Assembly: GCF_001411555.2 (NCBI RefSeq)
Contig: NC_049916.1
Coordinates: forward strand, 6,076,001 to 6,140,000
DNA: 64,000 nt
Source of the DNA: Juglans regia
Taxonomy: Eukaryota > Streptophyta > Magnoliopsida > Fagales > Juglandaceae
Reading direction: 5' to 3'
Each line of letters starts with the position of its first letter. Position 1 is the stretch's first letter. Made by a program: the position numbers and the translations under genes. The notes below the pieces were generated by a model, which saw only the letters and a program-made list of their open reading frames with translations, searched no databases and was not told the DNA's origin. This document shows, one piece after another, positions 46,400-57,407 of this stretch.

Positions 46400-49376
46400 A
46401 TGGCTTTGATGGAGGCTTTTTATGATGTATTGGAAAGACAACCGGTAGGGGGAGTGGGGACAGGTATGATGGTGTGTATGGGTCCTACGTTGGTGGTAGC
46501 CTTTGTTATAGGAATTCTGCTTGGATGGGCATGGAAACCCAAATGGGCAACTATGGCAAGAGATGAATTGATTTCTTCTGAGTCAAAAGGCTCTGAATCA
46601 TCATCGTGTTCATCGCCGTCTTGGACCGTGGATAACGGGAAGGATAAGAGACAATCCTCTGTATCGCCCACTGAATATGAAGATTGCAGGTACAGGGTAC
46701 TTGGGGTTTATTCGCCTCTCTTTCTGTCTCTGTCTCTCGCTCTCTCTCTTTCTCTGGTTGTTATTGTGTTACCATTTGGATCCTGAGTTTTGTTACTCAG
46801 GTTCTTCATGTTTTATTGTACATTACGATCCTGAGGGTTAAAGGTTTAACCAAATTAGTATTTAACAATCCTAGGGCTTTTGGATGAATGGTTGAGTCTT
46901 TAACATTTCGAATGGCCTACTTGAGGATTACACATTTGTACAGGCGTTTACTATCCAGGGGATACCCAAATGCGCCTTAATATAGTTCTTTATAGTTCTT
47001 ACACTTCAATATTTTGTTTAGGATTATATAAGCCCAATTGTGTTCTTTGTGTGTCTGTTGGAGATAGAGTGGGGAGGGAGAGAACTTGATGTGAAACAGA
47101 TATCTCACTGCTTGATTTGGCATATTTAGAATGTCACAGCTACACAAAGATGTGGTTGATTTAGTGACTGAGGAGGATTTAGAACATTTATGTGAGCTTG
47201 TGGAGATGAAAGATGGAGGTCCTCGTTGGATAGAAATGATGGATCGTTCCACCCCAAATATGAGCTACCAAGCATGGTGAAGGGATCCCAAGGTAGGGAT
47301 ACCTTCTATTTTGTTTAAAGGATTTCTCAAAACCAATTAAGTGCTACTTGATTTGATTTGGGTCTCTAAACCAATTGCTTTAACTGGAATATTAGGTCTT
47401 GCGCTCTACCTACATCAGACTGTATCAAAAGCTTCTCCTTCTCCTGCAGAATCCTTTAATTTTTTCAACAGACCATTTGTGTGATTGGTTTTTGTTTTAT
47501 TCGTATTGTTAGCAAGGTCCTCCACAATATCGCAGCAGCAGTGTCTTTGAGGATGCCACGCCAGAGATAGTTAGGGACTTTTTCTGGGATGATGAGTTCC
47601 GTTCAAATTGGGATGACATGCTTGCATCTTCTACAACTATAGAAGAGTGTCCCACAACTGGACTCATGATAGTGCAATGGATACGAAAGGTGATACTTCC
47701 AAATCATTTTGATCAATCAATTTCTTTCCGTTTTATGCTGTGATATTCTTGATCACATGGGCTTATCTTTGTCAATGGTTTGGAGTGCAGTTTCCGTTCT
47801 TTTGTAAAGACAGGGAATATATAATTGGTCGTCGTATATGGGAATCGGGAAGATCATATTACTGTGTAACCAAGGTACTATGTTTTGAACGTTAATTGAA
47901 TTGTGTAACAATGATGACAACCGAAACATGTGTATACTTAAGTAGGATTTGTATTCTTTTTCCTTAGGAAGTCATGTCTTGATAAGGGGGACTTGTATTA
48001 GGTTGCTTATTTGGTATCCTAGTTACTAATCAAAATATTTGGTATCTGAGTTCGACCATATATTGATATACCAAGGAAGTCACTGATCAAAAAGATATGC
48101 CATGGAAGTCATTGTAATAGGATTGGATGGTGGTTGGAATATACTTTTTGTGTTACATGAGTGTCACCTTCATAGTTAGGTGCAAACAATTAATTAATGT
48201 GTGGGGATCAATATAAAATTAGTCTCTGGAGGTGATGTTGCAAAACCAAGTATCATGATGATCACGGGACAGTGATGGCCTAGAAAGAAGCTAAGAATGG
48301 AGAGAAGGGCACTTCAAAACAACTTGGATGTAATCTCAATATAGTAATTTCGGGATAGAATGGCAATTAGTTTTGACATGTACAAAAAAGGGAGTGAAAA
48401 TAACTGAGATGTTTCTGCCTAGAGGAGCTGAATGATCAGATCTTAGAAACTTGAAGGAAAAGAGGAACAAGGAAAAGGACATGTACTGATATCCAACAGA
48501 AATTTTGTGCAATCTCTTCTTTCACTTTCTATGTTGGTTTTTTTTTTTTTTTTTCATTTTTTACTGTTATTTTGTTTATGGGGGTTTTAACCTGAATAGC
48601 TATCTATTTTTCTTTCCGTATCTCAGGGAGTATCTTGTCCTTCTGTCCCAAGGTGCGACAAAACAAGACGTGTTGACCTTTATTACTCAAGTTGGTGCAT
48701 TCGAGCTGGTAAATCATGTTGCTTTACTTTCTTGACTCAATTAATTTGTTTTTCTTAGTAATTTGACTCACACATCCAGCTGGATGAGGACAAAATTTGT
48801 AACTAATCCCAATGTTTAAGTTACCATTCAACTTGTCGTTTTAGATTTGTTTTCCAAAAGTATATTTCATTTCATGAAATCTAGACTCATAGTGGATCTG
48901 TTTTATCAAAGTTGCATTCTAATGTATCTAAAACAGTGAAATCGAAAAGAGGTGATGGCCATCTGACTGCCTGTGAGGTATTGCTCTTCCATCATGAAGA
49001 TATGGGTATCCCATGGGAAATTGCAAAACTTGGAGTACGGAAAGGAATGTGGGGAACTGTCAAGAAGATAGAGCCTGGGCTACGTGCATACCAAAAAGCA
49101 AGAGCATCAGGTGCACCCCTCTCTCGACCAGCCTTTATGGCCCGGATTAACTCCAAAATTAGTTCGGAGGACCTAAGATCCTTTGGAGGGGCTGATGATT
49201 TGGCAGAGACACAAATAACTTCTGCATCAAACAAATCACCAGGGAGGATTATATCGAAGCTCCTCATTTTTGGTTGGGTTTTTGTACTTGCTTGTAGTCT
49301 TGATCGAGGACGCTTGACGAATGCATTTATATTTGGTGCGGTCAGAAGGTTTGCAAATGTAGGAAGTGGAAAGTGA
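46400..49376 (+). pseudogene. START-domain lipid-binding membrane protein gene with one in-frame stop
   Basis: Six exons, 46400-46689, 47130-47292, 47513-47689, 47791-47874, 48627-48708 and 48937-49376, join in frame to 412 codons with GT-AG introns. The protein has an N-terminal membrane helix (GPTLVVAFVIGILLGWAW, about 28-45). A START domain follows (DLVTEEDLEHLCELVE; VFEDATPEIVRDFFWDDEFR; GLMIVQWIRKFPFFCKDREY; REYIIGRRIWESGRSYYCVT; LTACEVLLFHHEDMGIPWEI). A C-terminal hydrophobic stretch (LLIFGWVFVLACSLD) precedes the stop. This is the plant CP5/At3g13062-type family, thought to bind lipids at membranes. Codon 147, in QAW-stop-RDPK, is TGA at 47278-47280, where relatives as I remember them have Arg; a CGA to TGA transition fits. 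Everything else is intact, so it is a very recent pseudogene, a null allele or a base error. Confidence 0.85.
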
Positions 49377-50535
49377 AGTGCTAGCCCTTATCTGAGAATG
49401 TGAAAATGTTACTCATCTTGTAAGAGTTGCCTCTACGTCATTCTGTTCAAGTGAGAGTTTATCAGAATTCTGTCTGGCAAGCACTTTAGAGAGAGGGGAT
49501 AAAAGGTTGTATCTTTTAGGATTTTTTTTTCCTAATATTTTAGAAATTTGGCCACATGTATATATGAAAGCATGATTTTGTTTAAAAGAACAGGCTTCCC
49601 ATTGCAGGTAGTTTGCGGTTTTTACCAATGTTGGTTTCAGTGTTTTCATTGCTTATGTTCATATATCTCCATCTTCCTGTGAGCATTTTCATAAATAAAT
49701 ATGATATTGTATTGCATGAAATGCTTTCTATTTTATTCATTAGGAATTATTACCCCCTCATTTAAACCAAAAGGTAATCTATTAAAATTATTGAATTTGA
49801 TACCAGTATCTGATCTGAAGCAACCTATGAGGATCATGCTTGTATCTGTGTTGTCTCACACTGAAGTATCTAAACATCTCAGTTTTGGCTTTGGAAGTGA
49901 TATGAGTCCAACACTTGTTTTAAGTTGCTTTCTACCTCAAATCTTGCTCTCCTCATCTTGATTGATTATAGAATTATATCAATATTGAGATAAATTCCAC
50001 AAACTTGATGTCATGTTAGATAGAACACAATGCTGGTATGAAACTGAAATTTGAGATCTATCCTTTTTCGGTATCATTTGGATTAATGCTCGGAAGGTTC
50101 TAGCACTAAGCTTTGCAAATCTAAAATCTCACTCATAAATTCTCTGTGAAATAACAAAATGTGCCACTCATTAACAACACATTTTAATTTTTGTGCAAGT
50201 ATTTTCTAGTAAGCATTCTGTATCTATCTCAAAATGTAACAAGAAAATGCGAAATAGAACTTTTCATTCTGTGATTTAAGGGCAATTGGTTTCCAGAGCA
50301 ATGTAAGAAGAAACAGATTAACAACACATTGAAAAACCAGTACTCTGTTCTTTTGGTTGGAAAAAGATTTTCTACCTTATTTCTTAATTAATTTCTCTTT
50401 CTTTTTAGGACATCTGCTAATTCAAGAATAAGGTAGACGAATCTTAGATGACTAAACAACAAATAATCTTTGCTGAACAGTTGTGACAGAAACTAAAGAA
50501 TTGTGATCTGCAGCACTAGTTTTCACAAAGCAGAA
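49377..50535. other. Intergenic; 3' UTR of the START gene, then nothing recognised
   Basis: The first few hundred bases are probably 3' UTR of the START-domain gene. The rest is AT-rich without a convincing frame or known repeat. The last part lies downstream of the minus-strand small gene's stop codon. Confidence 0.4.
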
Positions 50536-50883
50536 CTACCGACCCACCAAAGTTTCAAAGCAGTGCAATCCATCGAACTGTGGTGCTAACTTTGGCATCC
50601 TTGAGGTCTTCACCTCTTCCTTTGCTTCTGTCTCCATATTTCTGATATATACCCCAATCCCACCTCCATGCTCCTGGATGTAAAACAAGCACAGTACAGT
50701 TCTAAAACTCTAAAGAAAAGGAAGTTGGAATTGCAGGATGATGAAAAAAGCTTAGAGATGGCACTGGATAAATGTTTGAGGATTTGTTACCTGCGGTTGT
50801 TTAGAGTGTTTTCTATCCAAGAAATAAAGAGCAGCAGCAGCAACAAAAGCAGGCACGGTTGCATAAATAGTACCCAAAGCCAT
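50536..50883 (-). CDS. Small membrane protein, 76 residues, function unknown
   Basis: Two exons, 50883-50791 and 50673-50536, join in frame with a good GTAACA donor and CCAG acceptor. The start is the ATG at 50883 (MALGTIYATVPAFVAAAALY). Residues 4-22 form one hydrophobic helix, followed by FLDRKHSKQP, a Gly-rich EHGGGIGVYIRN, a charged middle and a C-terminus LAPQFDGLHCFETLVGR. I do not recognise a named family; the compact two-exon layout and conserved-looking end suggest a genuine short plant protein. The GGGA tract listed next lies about 65 bases upstream of the start, in the probable 5' UTR. A longer open frame upstream of this ATG is low-complexity and less likely to be coding. Confidence 0.7.
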
Positions 50884-50944
50884 TGCACCTTGGAAGAGAG
50901 CTTCTATGATTCTTAGAAGAGACCTTTTAATGGCACGTATATAT

Positions 50945-50966
50945 AGGGAGGGAGGGAGGGAGGGAG
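50945..50966 (+). repeat. (GGGA)n tract, possible G-quadruplex
   Basis: Five GGG runs separated by single A bases lie on the plus strand, which is the template strand of the small gene. Four or more such runs fit the classic quadruplex pattern. The complementary C-rich strand would be in its 5' leader. Confidence 0.7.
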
Positions 50967-52497
50967 AAAGTGCAGCAAAGGTATTTAGGATGGATGCCTT
51001 GGTGGTGAAGTTAAGCAAGGAATGGTGTGGAAAGGAGGAAAATGGTGAAAGAAAACGAAAGGAGAAGAAGATTGATGTTAGAAACTACTATACTTTACTG
51101 ATGTGTCGGTGTCTATAATCAAAGGAATATTGAGCATTGTCTCAACAATACAATGAAATAATGCAACTTTTAATATTTTGAATGGAATAAAAGGCTCCTT
51201 CCTAATACTTCATTTAAAGATGTTTTGATTTATCGATCGAGAAATTCTATTCTTCCTCTTAAATTTTATCATTTATAATTATACTATTTAAAAAAATCAT
51301 GTTTTGACTAATTTTTATTTAAATAATTGATCTGTAAAACCACTTAGAGGATGTGACGAAAAATTAGAAAATAAAATATGAAAGCAATCATTATTAGCAC
51401 CATCTCTTGTCAAAATCCATTGATCTAACCCCATTTGAAATTTCATGCCCTGTCATAGACAAGAAGAGGATAACCTTATCTTGTGGGGTAACTTTATATA
51501 TAATTAAAGTAAGCTACGTCGTATGAAGTGCGCCGACCACAGCCATTGCTAACATGTTATAATAAGAATATTATTATTATTATTTCTTGGAGATTTTACG
51601 ATCTTATTGATGCTTGTAGATTGGACAGCGCTTGGAATACAGGCTGAGAGTAGATGGATGAGTTGGGATTTGGGAATCAATGTCATCCATTCATTGTTGT
51701 TTCAGTTCTTCTACATACAACCGGTGGTGGAAACCGCCGAGTAATCGTCTGACATGGCTTTATATCATGTCAGCAATATATTTAAAAAAAAAAAGAGCTA
51801 TATCCCATTTTTTTCTCACTAGACACTCCAGATTAACCCAACACCAGAGTCTAGACATCCTCTCTCTCTCTCTCTCTCTCCAATTTTCTTACTTTGCAAA
51901 AGCCATATTTGAGTAATTCGTATCGTCTTCCTCTATACCTTCAATCTGGGTTTTCATTAACAATTGGTTCACATCCGCTATTCTCTTATTCCTCCTCAGT
52001 CTCATGATTATCACCATTGGTGTAACTTCAAGACTTGGGAACCAAAAGCACCGCGACCAACAAAAAAAAAAATCAAGAAGCGGCAGAAGCCCAAGAACAG
52101 CCGCAACGTCCACAAATTGCTAGATCTTCATCTGTGTTGAAGAGTCTCAAACCCATCAACTTCTACTCCTGCAAACAGATTCAGAACCCCGCAAACCATA
52201 CGCACCACCATTCCAATGACAACCATTGAAGAAGAAGAAAAACCTACGTCATTATTTTCTTTCTCTGAAAGAAAATGAATAAAAGAAAAAATCCCAGCAC
52301 TCAAAGAGAGAGCGAACCACCTGAAGGGGTAGAGAACGTCAGACAAAAACTGAAGGATTCACTTTCAGACTTAGTTGGGTTATGTTATCTTACTAAGCTC
52401 AATCTTGATTTACCACCTTTTGTTTTTCATTTTTTGAATTATGTGAAACATTGATCTTGAAGAAAGCAAGAGAACAAAATACAGTGTTTTGTGAAAG

Positions 52498-53460
52498 ATG
52501 AAGTTTTGCAAAAAATACCATGAGTACATGCAAGGCCAGGATAAAAAAAACTATCTGGGCTTGGCTTCAAGAAGCTAAAGAAGATGTTGAAGAATTGCCG
52601 GAGCGATCTTCTGTCTAGCAATGGCATTGACGGGGTCCATGACAGCCAAACATGTCCTGACCATTGCCCAGTGTGTGATGGAACCTTCTTTCCTTCTCTT
52701 CTCCTAGAAATGTCTGCAGTAGTAGGTTGCTTCAATGAGCGTGCGCAGAAATTGCTTGAGCTGCGTCTTGCTTCTGGCTTTCGGAAGTACATTATTTGGT
52801 TCAAAGGCAAGCTACAAAAGAATCATGGCACCTTAATCCAAGAAGGAAAGGACCTTGTTACTTATGCACTGATCAACGCCATTGCAATAAGAAATTTTCT
52901 GAAGAATTATGATAAGATTCATTACTCTAAGCAAGGTCAAGCCTTCAAGTCACAAGCACAAAGCATGCATATTGAAATTCTTCAGAGTCTCTAGCTTTGT
53001 GAGCTCATGGCTTTCCACATCAATCTAAGAGAAAGCAAGATCAAATCTAGGAAGGCACCAACATTGTTTGAGGGCTGCAACCTCACATTTAATGATGGCA
53101 AACCATCACTTACTTGTGAGCTCTTTGATTCAGTCAAAGTCGATATCAATTTGACTTGTTCTATATGCTTGGACACAGTCTTTGATGCGGTTTCCCTCGC
53201 ATGTGGCCATATATTCTACTACATGTGTGCTTGCTCAGCCCCAGGAGTGACTATTGTGGATGGACTAAAGGCAGTAGATTCTAAAGCCAAATGCCCACTT
53301 TGCTGAGAGGCCAAAGTTTATGAGGGTGTTGTACACCTGGACGAGCTTAATATTCTATTGAGTAGAAGCTGTAGAAAATATTGGGAGGAGCGGCAGAAAG
53401 AGTAGAGAGGCTTCGGCAGTCAAAAGAGCACTAGGAGAACCAATGTCAGGCGTTTATGAT
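52498..53460 (+). pseudogene. NLA/BAH1-like SPX-RING retrocopy, left arm
   Basis: It starts MKFCKKYHEYMQGQD, the SPX start of NLA/BAH1 ubiquitin ligases. An A-run of eight at 52543-52550 (six in the other arm) breaks the frame. The frame then resumes at [11 protein letters not shown] and runs through [16 protein letters not shown] and [19 protein letters not shown] to a TAG at 52992-52994 (Trp in relatives). After that come the RING ([17 protein letters not shown]) and a TGA at 53304-53306 replacing Arg in CPLCRE. No introns are present although family members, as I recall, have several, so it looks like a processed copy. The fifth RING zinc ligand is Tyr (53217-53219). Confidence 0.9.
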
Positions 53461-53496
53461 GATTCTATAGTTAGCACTAGGAATGAAATTGCCTAA

Positions 53497-54471
53497 CTAG
53501 ACCCCCATAAACACCCGACATTGGTTCTCCCAGTGCACTTTCGACTGCCGAAACTTCTCTACTCTTTTTGTCTGAATCCGCTCCTCCCAATATTCCATGT
53601 AGCTTCTGCTCAATAGAATATTAAGCTCGTCTAGGTGTACAACACCTTCATAAACTCTGGCCTCTCGGCAAAGAGGGCATTTGGCTTTAGAATCTCCTGC
53701 CTTTAGTCTATCCACAATAGTCACTCCTGGGGCTGAGCAAGCACACATGTAGTAGAATATATGGCCACATGTGAGGGAAACCACATCAAAGACTGTGTCC
53801 AAGCATATAGAACAAGTCAAATCGATATCGACATTGACTGAATCAAAGAGCTCACAAGTAAGAGATGGTTTGCCATCATTAAATGTGAGGTTGCAGCCCT
53901 CAAACAATGTTGGTGCCTTCCTAGATTTGATCTTGCTTTCCCTTAGATTGATGTGGAAAGCCATGAGCTCACAAAGCCAGGGACTCTGAAGAATTTCAAT
54001 ATGCATGCTTTGTGCTTGTGACTTGAAGGCCTGACCTTGCTTAGAGTAATGAATCTTATCATATTTCTTCAGAATTTTTCTTATTGCAATGGCGTTGATC
54101 AGTGCATAAGTAAAAAGGTCCTTTCCTTCTTGGATTAAGGTGCCATGATTCTTTTGTAGTTTGCTTTTGAACCAAATAATGTACTTCCGAAAGCCAGAAG
54201 CAAGATGCAGCTCAAGCAATTTCTGTGCCCGCTCATTGAAGCAACTTACTACTGTAGACATTTCCTTGAGAAGAGAAGGAAAGAAGGTTCCATCGCACAT
54301 TGGGCAATGGTCAGGACATGTTTGGTTGTCATGGACCCCGTCAATGCCATTGCCAGACTGAAGATCGCTTTGATAATTCTTCAACATCTTCTTTAGCTTC
54401 TTGGAGCCAAGCCCAGGTAGTTTTTTATCCTAGCCTTGCATGTACTCCTGGTAGTTTTTGCAAAACTTCAT
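53497..54471 (-). pseudogene. NLA/BAH1-like SPX-RING retrocopy, right arm
   Basis: From the ATG at 54471, 325 codons cover the whole family length (SPX, then RING, then FMGV end). Codon 14 is TAG (54430-54432) where the left arm has CAG; beyond it the frame is open to 53497. An internal ATG at 54387 would allow a 296-residue product lacking the SPX start. The RING reads [20 protein letters not shown] followed by YYMCACS and KCPLCREA: the fifth zinc ligand, normally Cys, is Tyr (53752-53754), as in the left arm. NLA ligases degrade phosphate and nitrate transporters in known plants; this copy is unlikely to be an active ligase. Confidence 0.9.
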
Positions 54472-55369
54472 CTTTCACCAAACACTGTAATTCGTTCTCT
54501 TGCTTTCTTCAAGATCAATGTTTCACATAATTCAAAAAGCGAAAAACAAAATGTGGTAAATCAAGATTGAGCTTGGTAAGATGAAAATAACCCAACTAAG
54601 TCTGAAAGTGAATCCTTTAGTTTTTGTCTGACGCTCTCTACCCCTTCAGGTGGTTTGCTCTCTCTCTGAATGCTGAGATTTTTTCTTTTATGCATTCTCT
54701 TTTAGAGAGAGAAAATAATGGCAGGTTTTTCTTCTTCTTCAATGGCTGACATTGGAATGGTGGTGCATATGGTTTGCGGGGTTCTGAATCTATCTGCAGG
54801 AGTAGAAGTTGATGGGTTTGAGCCTCTGCAACACAGATGAAGATCTAGCAATTTGTGGACGTTGCGGTTGTTCTTGGGCTTCTGCCGCTTCTTGATTTTT
54901 TTGTTGTTGGTCATAGTGCTTTTGGTTGCCAAGTCTTGAAGTTACGCCAATGGTGATAATCATGAGATTGAGGAGGAATAAGAGAATAGCAGATGTGAAG
55001 CAGTTGTTAATGGAAACCCATATTGAAGGTGCAGAGGAGGTCGATACGAATTACTCAAACATGGCTTTTGCAAAGTAAGAAAATTGGGGGGAGAGAGAGA
55101 GAGGATAGTGTCCAGACTTTGGTGTTGGGTTAATCTGGAGTGACCAGTGAGAGAAAAATGGGATAGAGCTCCTTTTTTTTTTTTAGATATATTGCTGACA
55201 TGGTATAAAACCATGTCAAACGATTACCCGGTGGTTTCCACCGCCAGTTGTATGTAGAAGAACTGTTGTTTACAAACCTAAACATCGTCAATGGGCTTCT
55301 TTTCATAGTTCTGCACTAGTTTGGATGGAAGATAGGAATAAAAATGAGTATATAACTAAAAATAAAGAT

Positions 55370-56035
55370 TTATTCTATTCTCAAGTCCATCAGGGCACAC
55401 CAAACTTGACTTGAGTATAGAAATAGTAGGAAATAAAACATGGGTGTTAAAAAGTAGAAAAGATTTGGGGAGCAACCCCTGGTGCAGTGGAGCTAGTGGT
55501 GGCGAGGGGAAGGCAGCATGGTAGCTAGAGGGCGACGAATCTAGGCCAAATGGGTGAAGAAACCCATGGGAGAGTGAGGGTTGCATGAGGGGCAGATCAG
55601 GGTTATGGGTGGCTGGGGTAGGTCGAGGGTGGCTGGGGTAGGCTCAAGGTGGCAGCTGGAAGCCGTGGGATACGACGTGCTAAGGTGAAGAATCTGTGTA
55701 TGGGTAAAACCCATTTCGAAAAAGAGAGGGGGAGGGCTGCCGTGCTATGGAAGCTCAGCGATGGCTAGGGGTAGGTCAAGGGCTCAGTGGTGCTCGACTG
55801 TGGGTCTGAAGGCTGACGATGACAACGGTAGTAGCAGCGAGAGGGAGAAACCGTGGAAGAGAACCCCTTTCGGGTTGAGAGAGGGGGCTGTCTTGGAGGC
55901 TTGAAGCTCACTGGAGGTGGCCGGCATGAGGGGGAGCCGATGGTGGTGGCCGGTGGCACTGTAGGTAGCGCACGGCAGGACTGGGTGAGCTGAGAAAGGG
56001 AATCGGACAAGGGGGAGGGGGTGCTGCCCAAGTGA
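55370..56035. repeat. GC-rich, GGTGG-rich segment of probable transposon origin
   Basis: The base composition contrasts with the AT-rich surroundings. GGGTGGCTGGGGTAGG occurs twice (about 55607 and 55629), and GAAACCC and GGTGGCCGG motifs recur. Frames on the minus strand are Ser/Pro-rich without a domain. It lies just outside the NLA hairpin and ends before an (AT)n run. I recall similar text in tree repeats but cannot name a family. Confidence 0.4.
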
Positions 56036-56057
56036 GTGTAGAGGACGTTTTGTTAAA

Positions 56058-56061
<4 letters not shown>

Positions 56062-56092
<31 letters not shown>
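56062..56092. repeat. (AT)n microsatellite
   Basis: About fifteen AT dinucleotides in a row. It is likely length-variable between individuals. Confidence 0.95.
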
Positions 56093-56094
<2 letters not shown>

Positions 56095-57407
56095 ATGACA
56101 TGTAAGGTGTGCTACAAATCAACCATTCAGCTGATCCGTAATAAAACTCTAAAAATTATTGTCAAAATATATATTTTATTTCACAATGATATGCTGCAAA
56201 ATACTTCTTTTTTTATTATTATTAAAATATAAAAACTGTTACAGATATAAAGAGATTATACAAAATAAATCTACAAACTAATGTGACTTCATAGAATCTG
56301 TTAGATCTATTTTATAATAAAAAATAACTTTATAATCTAATATACCATATCAATTTATAAGTTTATTTTTGTATAATTCATTTGTGATTAAAATATTTTC
56401 CTTTATATAAGATATTTTCTTCATACGATTTGAGAGGAACTTTGAAGATCTCTAGTTGCAACCTCTCGATTTGAAGGTCAAGGAGGGAATCTACGAACTT
56501 AGAAAAAGAAGTCCAATCACAAACATCAAGACACCCACCCCATTGTCAGCATAGACATCTAGAACATCTATGAATCCACAGCCTCCTTTCCCTTAAAATC
56601 CGAAACCCCCAAAAATTGAGCCCAATAATTCGAAGAAACAAATTCCCGAGAGTCCCATAACAATTAACACTCGAGAAGCAAGGAGTGAAAGCACAGTCAC
56701 TATTCCCAAAGAGATTGAAAGGGGTGGGTATTTGGTTTGAAAGAGATCTACGGAATAGGTATTGGAGAAGAGTTTGATGTTTGAGGCAATCGGGTGCACA
56801 CAAGCACACGAGTTTGATGGTTTAGTTCAACATGCATTGATGTTACACGTTTATGTAAATAGGAATAACGTTTTACAAACCACAATTACAGTATATACAG
56901 GTGAAATATAAATAGGACTTGGAATAAACCCAAGATGCTATTTGTTCTAGGTTTCCAGTCATAAAAGAGCACCCAATGCAAGTAGGGCTTATCACAAGAA
57001 AAACGCAACATCCGGAAAAGAGCATAAAAGCAAAGCCCAAGATTCAAAATCTCATACTTTGATTTGTAGAGAAAAACGTCAGCATGGTAGAGATGATTCA
57101 GTGGCCCAACCCACCCCCTCTGAACTTTACAATAAGTTCTACCATGGAGCTGCCTTTGCGCAAATTTCAATGTGAAGTAAAATTTGATTTCATGGCTTGG
57201 ACGATTTGAGAAACAAACCCAAAACTTAACAAAATCATAAAACTCCCGCTAGATTTGAATCAGAACTTCATAACCGTATTTAATAGTCATTTCAATTTGC
57301 ACCAATCTAATGATAACTACCAAAAAACAGAGCAAAAAATCAAAGATGCCGCCACTCAGGTCTTAACCTGCCTAGCATAATAGAAGAAAACAAATTGGTA
57401 GAACAAC
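56093..57407. other. No gene recognised; end is probable RPP1 3' UTR
   Basis: Two minus-strand frames of about 90 codons (56546-56809 and 56886-57170) have no known domain and no flanking signals. The last stretch before 57408 follows the RPP1 stop codon and is probably its 3' UTR. Confidence 0.4.

Larger units (their letters stand above)
51703..55265. repeat. Large inverted repeat of NLA/BAH1-like pseudogenes (hairpin locus)
   Basis: The left arm 51703-53458 and right arm 53506-55265, each about 1.76 kb, are reverse complements with scattered differences around a 47-bp spacer (53459-53505). Each arm starts at CAGTTCTTCTACATACAA and runs through a (CT)n tract, a leader with GAAGAAGAAG, an intronless SPX-RING reading frame, and the frame's end (GGAGAACCAATGTC). 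Transcription through the centre would give one long fold-back RNA. Confidence 0.95.

Noticed and set aside
52130..52170. Possible miR827 pairing in the NLA leader (GTTGATGG-like stretch on the antisense strand)
   Set aside because: Only about eight bases match, and on the wrong strand relative to the reading frame; not a credible target site.
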